Shown here piece by piece: positions 17,952-26,200 of a DNA stretch of 64,000 bases. The notes under the pieces are model-generated. The model saw only the letters and a list, made by a program, of their open reading frames with translations, made no database searches and had not been told where the DNA came from. Source of the DNA: Pseudomonadota bacterium (GTDB lineage: Bacteria > Desulfobacterota > Desulfovibrionia > Desulfovibrionales > Desulfovibrionaceae). The stretch covers positions 1 to 64,000 of the forward strand of contig JAHIUD010000073.1 in the NCBI GenBank assembly GCA_018817515.1, written 5' to 3'. Position 1 is the stretch's first letter, and each line of letters begins with the position of its first letter. Made by a program: the position numbers and the translations under genes.

Positions 17952-18653
17952 CTAGCGGCTGCGTTCCGAGCCGGAGGCCCAGGAAACCTCGCGCTCCACG
18001 CGGTTCAGGAAGGCCCCGGCAAAATTCACCAGCTCGGTCTCCACCTCGCCCAACTCGGAGAGCAGGAAGTTGTACGCGATGGTGGCCGGGATGGCGACAA
18101 CCAGGCCGATGGCCGTTGTCACCAACGCCTCGGAGATGCCCGGGGCTACAGTGGCCAGTGCGGCGGACTGCGACAGGCCGATGGAGTGGAAGGCGTGCAT
18201 GATGCCCCACACCGTGCCGAAGAGGCCTATGAACGGCGCGGCGTTGGCGCAGGTGGCCAGGAAGGACAAGGAACTCGAAAGGTGCTTCATCTCCGCGCTG
18301 ACACCTCTGCGCAGCACACGGCGGAGCGTGTCCGAGGCGAGCATGCGCTTGCGGTCCGGCGCAACGTCAGCAAGTTCCAGCTTGCGGAAAGACTGCATGG
18401 CGAGCAGGCCCACCCGCGCCAGCGGCGAATCCTCCTCACGGCCGACGCTCTGCAGGCCGCAGGCGAGGTCTTCAGCGTCGCTGAACGCCTCGTAGCCGCG
18501 CTCCACCTGCCCCTTGACCCGACGGTAAACGATGAGTTTGTGGACGATGATGGCCCAGCTCCACATGCTCATGAGCGCCAGGAACACCAGAACGATCTGG
18601 ACGCCTAGCGTCGCCCCTAAAATCATGCCCAGAAAACCGGACTCGGGAATCAT
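17952..18653 (-). CDS. exbB: ExbB/TolQ (MotA/TolQ/ExbB proton channel) family
   Basis: LATCANAAPFIGLFGTVWGIMHAFHSIGLSQSAALATVAPGISEALVTTAIGLVVAIPATIAYN. Confidence 0.95.
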   Translation of the reverse strand: MIPESGFLGMILGATLGVQIVLVFLALMSMWSWAIIVHKLIVYRRVKGQVERGYEAFSDAEDLACGLQSVGREEDSPLARVGLLAMQSFRKLELADVAPDRKRMLASDTLRRVLRRGVSAEMKHLSSSLSFLATCANAAPFIGLFGTVWGIMHAFHSIGLSQSAALATVAPGISEALVTTAIGLVVAIPATIAYNFLLSELGEVETELVNFAGAFLNRVEREVSWASGSERSR

Positions 18654-18683
18654 TGTCAGCGCCCCTCCTGGCCCACGCCTTTG

Positions 18684-19484
18684 TTACCGCCCATCGAGCG
18701 CAAAACGTACCGGCAAGGTCATCCAGACCCCCACAGGTGTCCCCTTGAACACGGCAGGTTCAAATTTCCACTTGCGGGCGGCCTCCACGGCCTTCTCCTC
18801 GAAAACCCCCACAGGCTCCGCCGCCTGCACCTGCACCTCGCGCACACCGCCCTCGGCGTCCACGTACAGCCGCAGCGTCACCTGGCCGGAAATGCCGCGC
18901 CGCCGCGCATCCATGGGATAGACAGGCTTCACACGCTTCACCGCCACGGGCATGCGGTCCACGGCCACGCCGCCCTGGCCCGTGCCGCTGCCTACGGACT
19001 GGCCGGAGCCTGTGCCAACCCCGCCGCCTGTTCCGCCTCCTGAACCTCCCCCTGAAGCGCCACCCGCGCTCATCCCCGCCGCCGTGACGGGAGCTGCCTG
19101 CGGCACGGAAGGGGCTGGGGGAGCCTCAACACGCCGCGCCGCAGGGTCGGCTATGGCCACGGCCTGCGGTGTTTTCGGTGCGGCGGCGGAAGCCGCCGCC
19201 GGGGCAGCGGGACTTGGCGAGCCTCCGCCTCCCTTGGGTCCGGCGACCTCCACGAATTCCACCTCCACCAAAGGCTGCGGGACCGGGAGTGGCGCGGCCA
19301 GTTGGGCGCACAGTAGTGCTCCCAGGAAACACACGTGCATGGTGACAGAGACGCCCAGGGCCAGACTGCGCACCCGGATGCTCCGGCCCGTGAAGGGAAG
19401 ACGCAGCCGCGCGCGCGGGTGCTGAGCGGGACGGGAATCGGGGAAGGATTCCGCAGCAGGAGAAAGCGTCAGCGATTCGCTCAT
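18684..19484 (-). CDS. tonB: TonB family energy transducer
   Basis: N-terminal membrane segment, Pro/Gly-rich spacer, C-terminal VKPVYPMDARRRGISGQVTLRLYVDAEGGVREVQVQAAEP. Confidence 0.93.
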   Translation of the reverse strand: MSESLTLSPAAESFPDSRPAQHPRARLRLPFTGRSIRVRSLALGVSVTMHVCFLGALLCAQLAAPLPVPQPLVEVEFVEVAGPKGGGGSPSPAAPAAASAAAPKTPQAVAIADPAARRVEAPPAPSVPQAAPVTAAGMSAGGASGGGSGGGTGGGVGTGSGQSVGSGTGQGGVAVDRMPVAVKRVKPVYPMDARRRGISGQVTLRLYVDAEGGVREVQVQAAEPVGVFEEKAVEAARKWKFEPAVFKGTPVGVWMTLPVRFALDGR

Positions 19485-19498
19485 GGCCGTGTCCCCGG

Positions 19499-20245
19499 TC
19501 AATCCTTGGCCCTGGCCACGCGGCGCACGGCGAACAGGAAGGCCGCAAACCCTGCGGCAAGCAGCAGCCCAAGGGACGTGAGGGGAAGCTCCGCGCCCGT
19601 GGCGGCAGCCCTGGCCGCGCGGGAAGCGTGGGTCAGCGGCAGGCAGAGGAGCAGCCCCTGCGCCCAGTCCGGCAGGCGTTCCACGGGAAAGAACGTGCCA
19701 CCCAGGAAGGCCATGGGCGTGATGACAAAGCTGGTGAGCATGGCCTGGTCGGCGTGGGACTTGATGAGCATGGCCAGGCCCACCGCCAGGGACGCGAAGA
19801 AGAAGCTGTTGAGCATGAGCGCCAGCCAGAACACCGGGCCACACCAGGGATGTACGCCGAACAGCGCCCCCAGGAGCACAGTAAGCACGGAGGCCAGGAG
19901 CCCCCGCGTCATGCCCGCCAGCACCTCGCCCAGCACGTAGCCGCCGGGGGCCACGGGCGCGCTCTGGATCTCGTCGAAGATGCGCCAGTAGAAGCGCGCC
20001 ACGTTGATTTCCCCGGCCACGGACCAGGCCTGGGTCATGCTCGACATGGCCGCCAGCCCCGGCACCAGGAACTGGAGATAGGAAAGCCCGGCGTGGCCCC
20101 CCATGCCTTCCACCTGGCCCAGACCCCAGCCGAAGGCCAGCAGGTACAACAGGGGTGAAACGCACATGGTGGCCAGCATCTTGAGGCCACGGCGGCGCAT
20201 GAGCAGCGCCTCGCGGTAATAGACCGCGCTCCAGCCCTGAATCAT
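19499..20245 (-). CDS. ABC-2 type transporter permease
   Basis: Six hydrophobic segments, YLQFLVPGLAAMSSMTQAWSVAGEINVARFYWRIFDEIQSAPV, overlapping the ATPase gene. Confidence 0.9.
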   Translation of the reverse strand: MIQGWSAVYYREALLMRRRGLKMLATMCVSPLLYLLAFGWGLGQVEGMGGHAGLSYLQFLVPGLAAMSSMTQAWSVAGEINVARFYWRIFDEIQSAPVAPGGYVLGEVLAGMTRGLLASVLTVLLGALFGVHPWCGPVFWLALMLNSFFFASLAVGLAMLIKSHADQAMLTSFVITPMAFLGGTFFPVERLPDWAQGLLLCLPLTHASRAARAAATGAELPLTSLGLLLAAGFAAFLFAVRRVARAKD

Positions 20246-21078
20246 GCGAGCTTCCTCCCCGTAACCCGGTGGAACACGTCCTCCAGGTTCACGCGCCGCA
20301 GGGTGAACGGCCCCGGCAGGCCGGAGCCGAAGGCCTGGGCCTCGTCTCGATGTTGGAAATAGTCGGTCTGCATGCCCTCGCCATTGAGCGCGTCCACGGC
20401 CCAGGCCCCAAGGCCAGCCATGAGCTCCTGCGGTGTGCCCAGCGCCGCCACCGCGCCGCCATGCAGAAAGGCCACGCGGTCGGCCAGAAACTCCGCTTCC
20501 TCAATGTAGTGCGTGGTCAGAAAGATGGTGGTGCCGCCCTCCCTGATGCGCTTCATTACGGTCCAAAGCTTGCGGCGGATTGTCGGGTCCAGGCCCACAG
20601 TGGGCTCGTCGAGGAACAGCACGCGCGGCTCGTGCATCAGCGCACGGGCGATCATCACCCGCCGCCGCTGCCCGCCGGAAAGCTCGCGCACCAGCGAGGC
20701 GCTGCGGTCAGACATCTCCAGGCGCTCCAGGCTCTCGGCCGTGCGGCTGCGGCGCAGCTGCTTCGGCATGCAGAACAGCCGCCCGTGCACTTCCATGTTC
20801 TCCGCAACCGTCAGGTCCTGGTCCAGGTTCACGGCCTGGGCCACCACGCCGCACAGGGCCTTGGCCTGGGTCGGCTCGGCTGCCACGTCCACGCCGCCCA
20901 CCAGCGCCCGCCCGCCATCCGGCAGGGTAAGGCCAGTGAGGATGCGGATGGTGGTGGTCTTGCCCGCGCCGTTTGGCCCCAGGTAGGCGAACAGTTCCCC
21001 GGCGCGCACGTGCAGGTCCACACCCGCAAGCGCTTTCCTTGGGCCGTAGCTCTTGGCGATGCCATCAAGGACTATCAC
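20242..21078 (-). CDS. ABC transporter ATP-binding protein (ABC-2 exporter type)
   Basis: LGPNGAGKTT Walker A, LSGGQRRR signature, LFLDEPTVGLD Walker B. Confidence 0.95.
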   Translation of the reverse strand: MIVLDGIAKSYGPRKALAGVDLHVRAGELFAYLGPNGAGKTTTIRILTGLTLPDGGRALVGGVDVAAEPTQAKALCGVVAQAVNLDQDLTVAENMEVHGRLFCMPKQLRRSRTAESLERLEMSDRSASLVRELSGGQRRRVMIARALMHEPRVLFLDEPTVGLDPTIRRKLWTVMKRIREGGTTIFLTTHYIEEAEFLADRVAFLHGGAVAALGTPQELMAGLGAWAVDALNGEGMQTDYFQHRDEAQAFGSGLPGPFTLRRVNLEDVFHRVTGRKLA

Positions 21079-21095
21079 ACGAACCTCTCTAGTTT

Positions 21096-21132
21096 ATTAA
21101 ATTCGAATACGTGACTAGCATACGAATTTAAT
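21096..21132. promoter_or_regulatory. AT-rich inverted repeat in divergent intergenic region (candidate operator)
   Basis: ATTAAATTCG (21096-21105) ... CGAATTTAAT (21123-21132), perfect 10-bp arms, 17-bp spacer. Confidence 0.6.
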
Positions 21133-21206
21133 CTTGAAAAGTGTCTTGTGCTACGAATTGTGTTTTGGTATGCATGTCTCCGCACGGTGCGCCCCAGGAG
21201 GCAAGC

Positions 21207-22277
21207 ATGCTCAAGACTGAGAAACATTTGACCATAATGGGCTGGGACAGCAGAATATTTGCCGCCTCTTTCCTTGTGCTGCTGGTGCTCTGCGGCTGCA
21301 GCAAGGGGGATGGAGGCGTGGACAAAGGCCAGGGGGTGCGTGTCACCGACGCCACGGGGCGCGAGGTGCTGGTCAAGCGCAACCCCATGCGCGTGGTGAC
21401 GCTGAACAAGAACGCCGCCGAGCTGTTGCGGCTCATGGGCGTCACGGACCGCATCGTGGGCGTTTCCGACTGGATTCCAAAGAATCCGGACTACTGGCCA
21501 GAGCTTGTGAACGCCCGCAACGTGGGCAAGTTCAACGCGCCCGACGAGGAGGCCATCGCCGCGCTCAAGCCCGACCTGGTGCTGTGCTACCAGAACTCGC
21601 CCGGCCCGGGTTTTGACGAGAAGATGGCTGCGGCAGGCATCCAGGTGCTGCGGCTGGAGCTGTACCGAATCAGCGCCTTGCCGCGCGACGTGGAGGGCCT
21701 GGGGCGCATCTTCGGGCGCGAGGACAAGGCCCGCGAGTACCTGGACTGGCTGAAGGCGCGCATGGATGAGGTGGCGCGGCGCGTGGCCGCCAGCAAAAGC
21801 CGCCCGGACGTGTACATCGAGGGCTATTCCGACTTCGCCGCCTGCGGCAACAGCTCCGGCATGCACGAGCGCCTGGAGTTCGCGGGCGGGCGAAACATTT
21901 CCGAGGCCCTGCAGCCCGCCAACACCCCGGTATCGCCGGAGTGGGTGCTGGAGCGCCAGCCCTTAGCCGTGGTCAAGATGAGTTCCCAGAACGGTTGTTA
22001 CACCCACGAAGGCCCCGAGGGCATGGTGGCTCAGCGCGCGGCCCTGCTCGCCCGCACGGGCTGGAACAAGACCCCGGCGGGCAAGGCCGGGCGCGTATTC
22101 CTCATGACCACGGACGTCACCAGCGGTGCGGCCAGCGTGGTGGGCATCGCCTGGCTGGCCAAGTGGCTGCACCCGGACACCTGCGCGGACCTGGACCCCA
22201 ACCTCTGGCATCGCGAATTCATCGAGCGCTTTCAGGGCAGGCCCTGGCGCGGCGTGTATGTCCATCCGGAGCGGTAG
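21207..22277 (+). CDS. FecB/BtuF-type periplasmic substrate-binding lipoprotein
   Basis: Lipobox LLVLCGCSKG, then VRVTDATGREVLVKRNPMRVVTLNKNAAELLRLMGVTDRIVGVSDW; AGGAGG SD. Confidence 0.92.
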   Translation: MLKTEKHLTIMGWDSRIFAASFLVLLVLCGCSKGDGGVDKGQGVRVTDATGREVLVKRNPMRVVTLNKNAAELLRLMGVTDRIVGVSDWIPKNPDYWPELVNARNVGKFNAPDEEAIAALKPDLVLCYQNSPGPGFDEKMAAAGIQVLRLELYRISALPRDVEGLGRIFGREDKAREYLDWLKARMDEVARRVAASKSRPDVYIEGYSDFAACGNSSGMHERLEFAGGRNISEALQPANTPVSPEWVLERQPLAVVKMSSQNGCYTHEGPEGMVAQRAALLARTGWNKTPAGKAGRVFLMTTDVTSGAASVVGIAWLAKWLHPDTCADLDPNLWHREFIERFQGRPWRGVYVHPER

Positions 22278-23298
22278 GGTGGAGGCATCGGAGGCCAAGG
22301 CGGGCATCGAGGCCTATGGCGCGCTCACGGGCAGGCGCTCGGCGCGCATCGCGGCGCTGGGGGCGCTTTTGAGTCTTGCGGCGCTGTTCTCGCTGGTGGT
22401 GGGCAGCAGCTCGACCGGCATCATGGACGTGCTTCGCGTGGGCCTGGACGGGGTCATCTTCTGGGAGCTTCGGGTGCCGCGCGTCATCATGGGGCTTTTG
22501 GTGGGCTCCGGCTTGGCCGTGGGCGGGGCCGTGACTCAGGCCGTGCTGCGCAACCCGCTGGCTTCGCCCTTCACCCTGGGCGTGGCTTCGGGCGCGGGCT
22601 TCGGCGCAGCGCTGGGCATTGTGCTGGCCGGCGCCGTTTCCAAATGGGCCGTGGCGGGCGGGGCCTTCAGCTTCGCACTCATCACGGCGCTGTTCATCCT
22701 GGGCGTGGCGCGCATGAAGAGCGCCACCCCGGAGACCTTGGTGCTCGCGGGCGTGGCCATCATGTTCCTGTTCTCCGCCGGAACCTCGCTTTTGCAGTTC
22801 CTGGGCACGGAGCAGCAGATCCAGTCCATCGTGTTCTGGAGCTTCGGCAACCTCTCGCGGGCCTCCTGGACCGACATTCTCATCGCCGCAGGCATGATTT
22901 TGCCTGCCCTTCCCGCGCTCTTCCTGCGCGCCTGGGACTTGAACCTGCTGCTCGCCGGCGACGAGATGGCCGCCAGCCTGGGCGTGCGCGTGGAACGTCT
23001 GCGCCTCACCGCCCTGCTGTTGGCGGCGCTCATGACCGCCGGGGCCATCTGCTTCACCGGGGTCATCGGCTTCATCGGCCTGGTGGGGCCGCACGTGGCG
23101 CGACTCATGGTCGGCGGCGACCACCGCTTCCTGCTCCCGGCCTCGGCGCTGTCCGGCGCGCTCCTGGTGCTGGTGTCCGATTGCCTGGGCCGCACGCTCT
23201 TCGCCCCGCACATGGTGCCCATCGGCATCGTCACGGCCTTCCTGGGCGTGCCCTTCTTCTTCGGGCTCCTCATGCGCCGCAAACGGGAGTTCTGGTGA
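22258..23298 (+). CDS. FecCD-type ABC transporter permease
   Basis: LRVPRVIMGLLVGSGLAVGGAVTQAVLRNPLASPFTLGVASGAGFGAA; IGFIGLVGPHVARLMVGGDHR. Confidence 0.93.
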   Translation: MSIRSGRVEASEAKAGIEAYGALTGRRSARIAALGALLSLAALFSLVVGSSSTGIMDVLRVGLDGVIFWELRVPRVIMGLLVGSGLAVGGAVTQAVLRNPLASPFTLGVASGAGFGAALGIVLAGAVSKWAVAGGAFSFALITALFILGVARMKSATPETLVLAGVAIMFLFSAGTSLLQFLGTEQQIQSIVFWSFGNLSRASWTDILIAAGMILPALPALFLRAWDLNLLLAGDEMAASLGVRVERLRLTALLLAALMTAGAICFTGVIGFIGLVGPHVARLMVGGDHRFLLPASALSGALLVLVSDCLGRTLFAPHMVPIGIVTAFLGVPFFFGLLMRRKREFW

Positions 23299-24071
23299 TG
23301 CTCACTGCCCGAAACATCTTCTACGACTACCCGGAGCGGCAAGTGCTGCGCGGGGTGTCCCTTTCCCTTGCCCCGGGCGAGGTGCTGGCCGTGCTCGGCC
23401 CCAACGGCGCGGGCAAGTCCACGCTTTTGCGCTGCCTGGCCGGTGCGCTTTCGCCAAAGGGTCAGGTGGAGTTGGATGGCCGCGCCTTGGAATCCGTGCC
23501 GCCTGCGGAGCGCGCCCGGCTCTTGGCCTTTGTGCCGCAGCACGTGCCGCCGCGCCTGCCCATGACCGTGTTCGAGGCCGTGCTCTTGGGCCGCAGGCCT
23601 TACCTGTCCTGGCGGCCCAGGCCGCAAGACCTGGAGGCGGCCTGGGAGGCCCTGTCGCTCATGGGCCTGGGGGAGCTGGCGCAGCGGGAGTTCTCGGAAA
23701 TTTCCGGCGGCCAGCGTCAGAAGGCCGCCCTGGCCCGCGCCCTGGCCCAGGAGAGCCGTCTGCTGGTCATGGACGAGCCCACGAGCAGTCTGGACCTCAA
23801 GCACCAGTTGCAAGTCATGACCGTGCTGTGCGGCCTGGCCGAGGAGCGCGACACCGGGGTGATTCTGGCCGTGCACGACCTGAACCTGGCCGCGCGCTTC
23901 GCCCACCGGGTCATCCTGCTGCATGACGGACGTGTGGAGGCCGACGGCCCCCCGTCCGAGGCGCTCACCGAGGAGAGCATCCGCCGGGTTTACGGCGTGG
24001 AGGTGCTGCGCCTCGAGGCCGGTGCCGGAACCATGTTTTTCCCCATGTCCGCAGCAAGCGGGACAGCCTGA
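23298..24071 (+). CDS. FecE/BtuD-type ABC transporter ATP-binding protein
   Basis: LGPNGAGKSTLLRCLAG, ISGGQRQKAALARAL, LLVMDEPTSSLD; start overlaps the permease stop. Confidence 0.93.
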   Translation: MLTARNIFYDYPERQVLRGVSLSLAPGEVLAVLGPNGAGKSTLLRCLAGALSPKGQVELDGRALESVPPAERARLLAFVPQHVPPRLPMTVFEAVLLGRRPYLSWRPRPQDLEAAWEALSLMGLGELAQREFSEISGGQRQKAALARALAQESRLLVMDEPTSSLDLKHQLQVMTVLCGLAEERDTGVILAVHDLNLAARFAHRVILLHDGRVEADGPPSEALTEESIRRVYGVEVLRLEAGAGTMFFPMSAASGTA

Positions 24072-24101
24072 ACACGAATATCCCTTTGGAGGAGATGAGA
24101 T

Positions 24102-26174
24102 ATGAGATGGAGTGCCCCCTTTACCGCCTTTGGCCTGGGCCTGGGACTGATGCTTGGCCTTACCGTTTGCCTGGCCTTCCCCGCCCTTGCGGAAGAACCC
24201 GCGCAGAAGCAGGCCCCGAAGTCCGGCCGTCTGGATGAGGTGCTGGTCACCGCCACCAGCCATGAGTCACGCGTGGACGCCGTGCCCAACGCGGTGACGG
24301 TCATCACCCGCGAGCAGATCGACCAGATGGTGGCCCCCACCACCATCGACATCCTGAAGAACGCCGCTGGCGTCGAGGTCTACAACGCCCGTGGGCCGCT
24401 CTCGTCGAGCACTTACAACCGCGTCATCATGCGCGGCCAGGGCAGCAACCCCGCACGCATCCTGGTGATGCTCAACGGCATCCCCCAGGCGGGCGGCCAG
24501 AACGGCGACTTCGAGTGGGGTTTCATCAATCCACGCGACGTGGAGCGCATCGAGATCGTGCGCGGCCCCGGCTCAGCGCTTTATGGTTCACAGGCCATGG
24601 GTGGCGTCATCAACATCCTTACCCGCAAGCCAACCGAGGCCGACGGCAAGACCGTGTTGGAAACCAAGTACGGCTCGCTGAACACCATGAGCGCCTCGGC
24701 TTCCCATTCCCGCAAGGAGGGTGACTGGGGATTTTACGGCTCGGCAACAATGGGCGGCACCGACGGCTACCAAGTGGTCCCAGGCGACCAGGTCGTCTAC
24801 AAGGCGCAGGGGGCCACGAACTCCGACAAGCTGCGCAGCACCAACGACTGGGGCCGCGGAGTGGTGAGCTACGACATCGACAAGACTTCCGGCCTGACCC
24901 TGAACATGATGCATGGGCACTTCCTGAACCAGGGCATGTACAATTTCATGCATGAGTTCACGGCGTTCGAAATGGCCAAAAAACAGGCGGACCTGAGCTA
25001 CGCCAAGAAATTCACAGGAGGCGAGGTCCTGGCCTACGCTTCCGCCGCTTACCAGTATTCCACCTACGACGGCACCAGCAGCAGCGCCCCGTACAACAAC
25101 ATGGCCAAGACGGGCGAATCACCGGCCTACCAGCGCGACTACCAGAGCGGCCTCAAGGCCACCATGGACGTGGGCCTGGGCAACACCCTGAGCACCGGCA
25201 TGGACCTCAAGCGCACCAGCTACGACCGCCGCTACGACAACTATGGCATGGCGGGCAGCAACTATGGCTCCGCCGGCGGCGACGCCCAGGTCTGGGGCGC
25301 TTTTTTGCAGGACGAGCTGAACCTTTTTGACGGCCGCCTCCTTATCACCCCGGGCGTGCGCTACGAGAACACCAGCCTGTTCGATGGCTATGCCGAGCAA
25401 CTGCCCACGGTGACACGGCGCGAGATGTCCCGCACCCTGCTGCGCTCCTTCACCGGACGCGTGGGGGCACGGCTGAACGTCGTGGATTGGCTGTCCTTCC
25501 GCTCGGCCTTTGGCGAGGCCTTCCGCGCGCCCACATTGAGCGAGCTCTACGGCGCCAGCCGCATCGGCACCAGCACCTACTACGGCAACACCGACCTCAA
25601 GCCTGAGCGTATGCGCTCCCTTGAGGGCGGTGTGGACATCACCCCGCTGGACGACCTGCGCATATCGCTCACGGTCTACAAGAACCATGCGGTGGACTAC
25701 ATCGACAACGTGCTGGTGGCCGCAAACACTTACAACAAGAAGAACATCGGCACCGTGGACACCGGCGGCTTCGAGGGCGAGATATCCTACACCTTCCTGG
25801 AGCACTGGCGCAGCTTCCTGAACCACCAGCAGTGCGACCCCAAGCTCATGACCGGAACTTACGTGGGCCAGCGCATCATCGGCACGCCCACCATGACCAC
25901 TTCCATCGGCCTCGCCTTCAGCGATCCGAATCTGTTCAACCTGTCCGTGGTGAACCGCCGCGTGGGACGCATCTACAACAACTCGGCCAACAGCCAAGTC
26001 TACGGCAACTATGACGTGGTGGACGCCAAGCTGTCCAAAGCCTTTGCGCTTGAAGCCTCAAAGCTGGAACTCTCGCTTGAGGTGTCCAACCTGTTCGACG
26101 TGCGCGTACGCGAGACCTCCGGCACACAGGCCCCCGGCAGCCTCTACACCGCCGGCGTTGCCTGGATATTCTAA
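24102..26174 (+). CDS. TonB-dependent outer-membrane receptor
   Basis: Signal peptide; RLDEVLVTATSHESRVDAVPNAVTVITREQID TonB box and plug; RIEIVRGPGSALYGSQAMGGVINILTRKP; C-terminal GVAWIF. Confidence 0.95.
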   Translation: MRWSAPFTAFGLGLGLMLGLTVCLAFPALAEEPAQKQAPKSGRLDEVLVTATSHESRVDAVPNAVTVITREQIDQMVAPTTIDILKNAAGVEVYNARGPLSSSTYNRVIMRGQGSNPARILVMLNGIPQAGGQNGDFEWGFINPRDVERIEIVRGPGSALYGSQAMGGVINILTRKPTEADGKTVLETKYGSLNTMSASASHSRKEGDWGFYGSATMGGTDGYQVVPGDQVVYKAQGATNSDKLRSTNDWGRGVVSYDIDKTSGLTLNMMHGHFLNQGMYNFMHEFTAFEMAKKQADLSYAKKFTGGEVLAYASAAYQYSTYDGTSSSAPYNNMAKTGESPAYQRDYQSGLKATMDVGLGNTLSTGMDLKRTSYDRRYDNYGMAGSNYGSAGGDAQVWGAFLQDELNLFDGRLLITPGVRYENTSLFDGYAEQLPTVTRREMSRTLLRSFTGRVGARLNVVDWLSFRSAFGEAFRAPTLSELYGASRIGTSTYYGNTDLKPERMRSLEGGVDITPLDDLRISLTVYKNHAVDYIDNVLVAANTYNKKNIGTVDTGGFEGEISYTFLEHWRSFLNHQQCDPKLMTGTYVGQRIIGTPTMTTSIGLAFSDPNLFNLSVVNRRVGRIYNNSANSQVYGNYDVVDAKLSKAFALEASKLELSLEVSNLFDVRVRETSGTQAPGSLYTAGVAWIF

Positions 26175-26200
26175 CAGCCCAAGAGGGGGAGGCCCGGACC

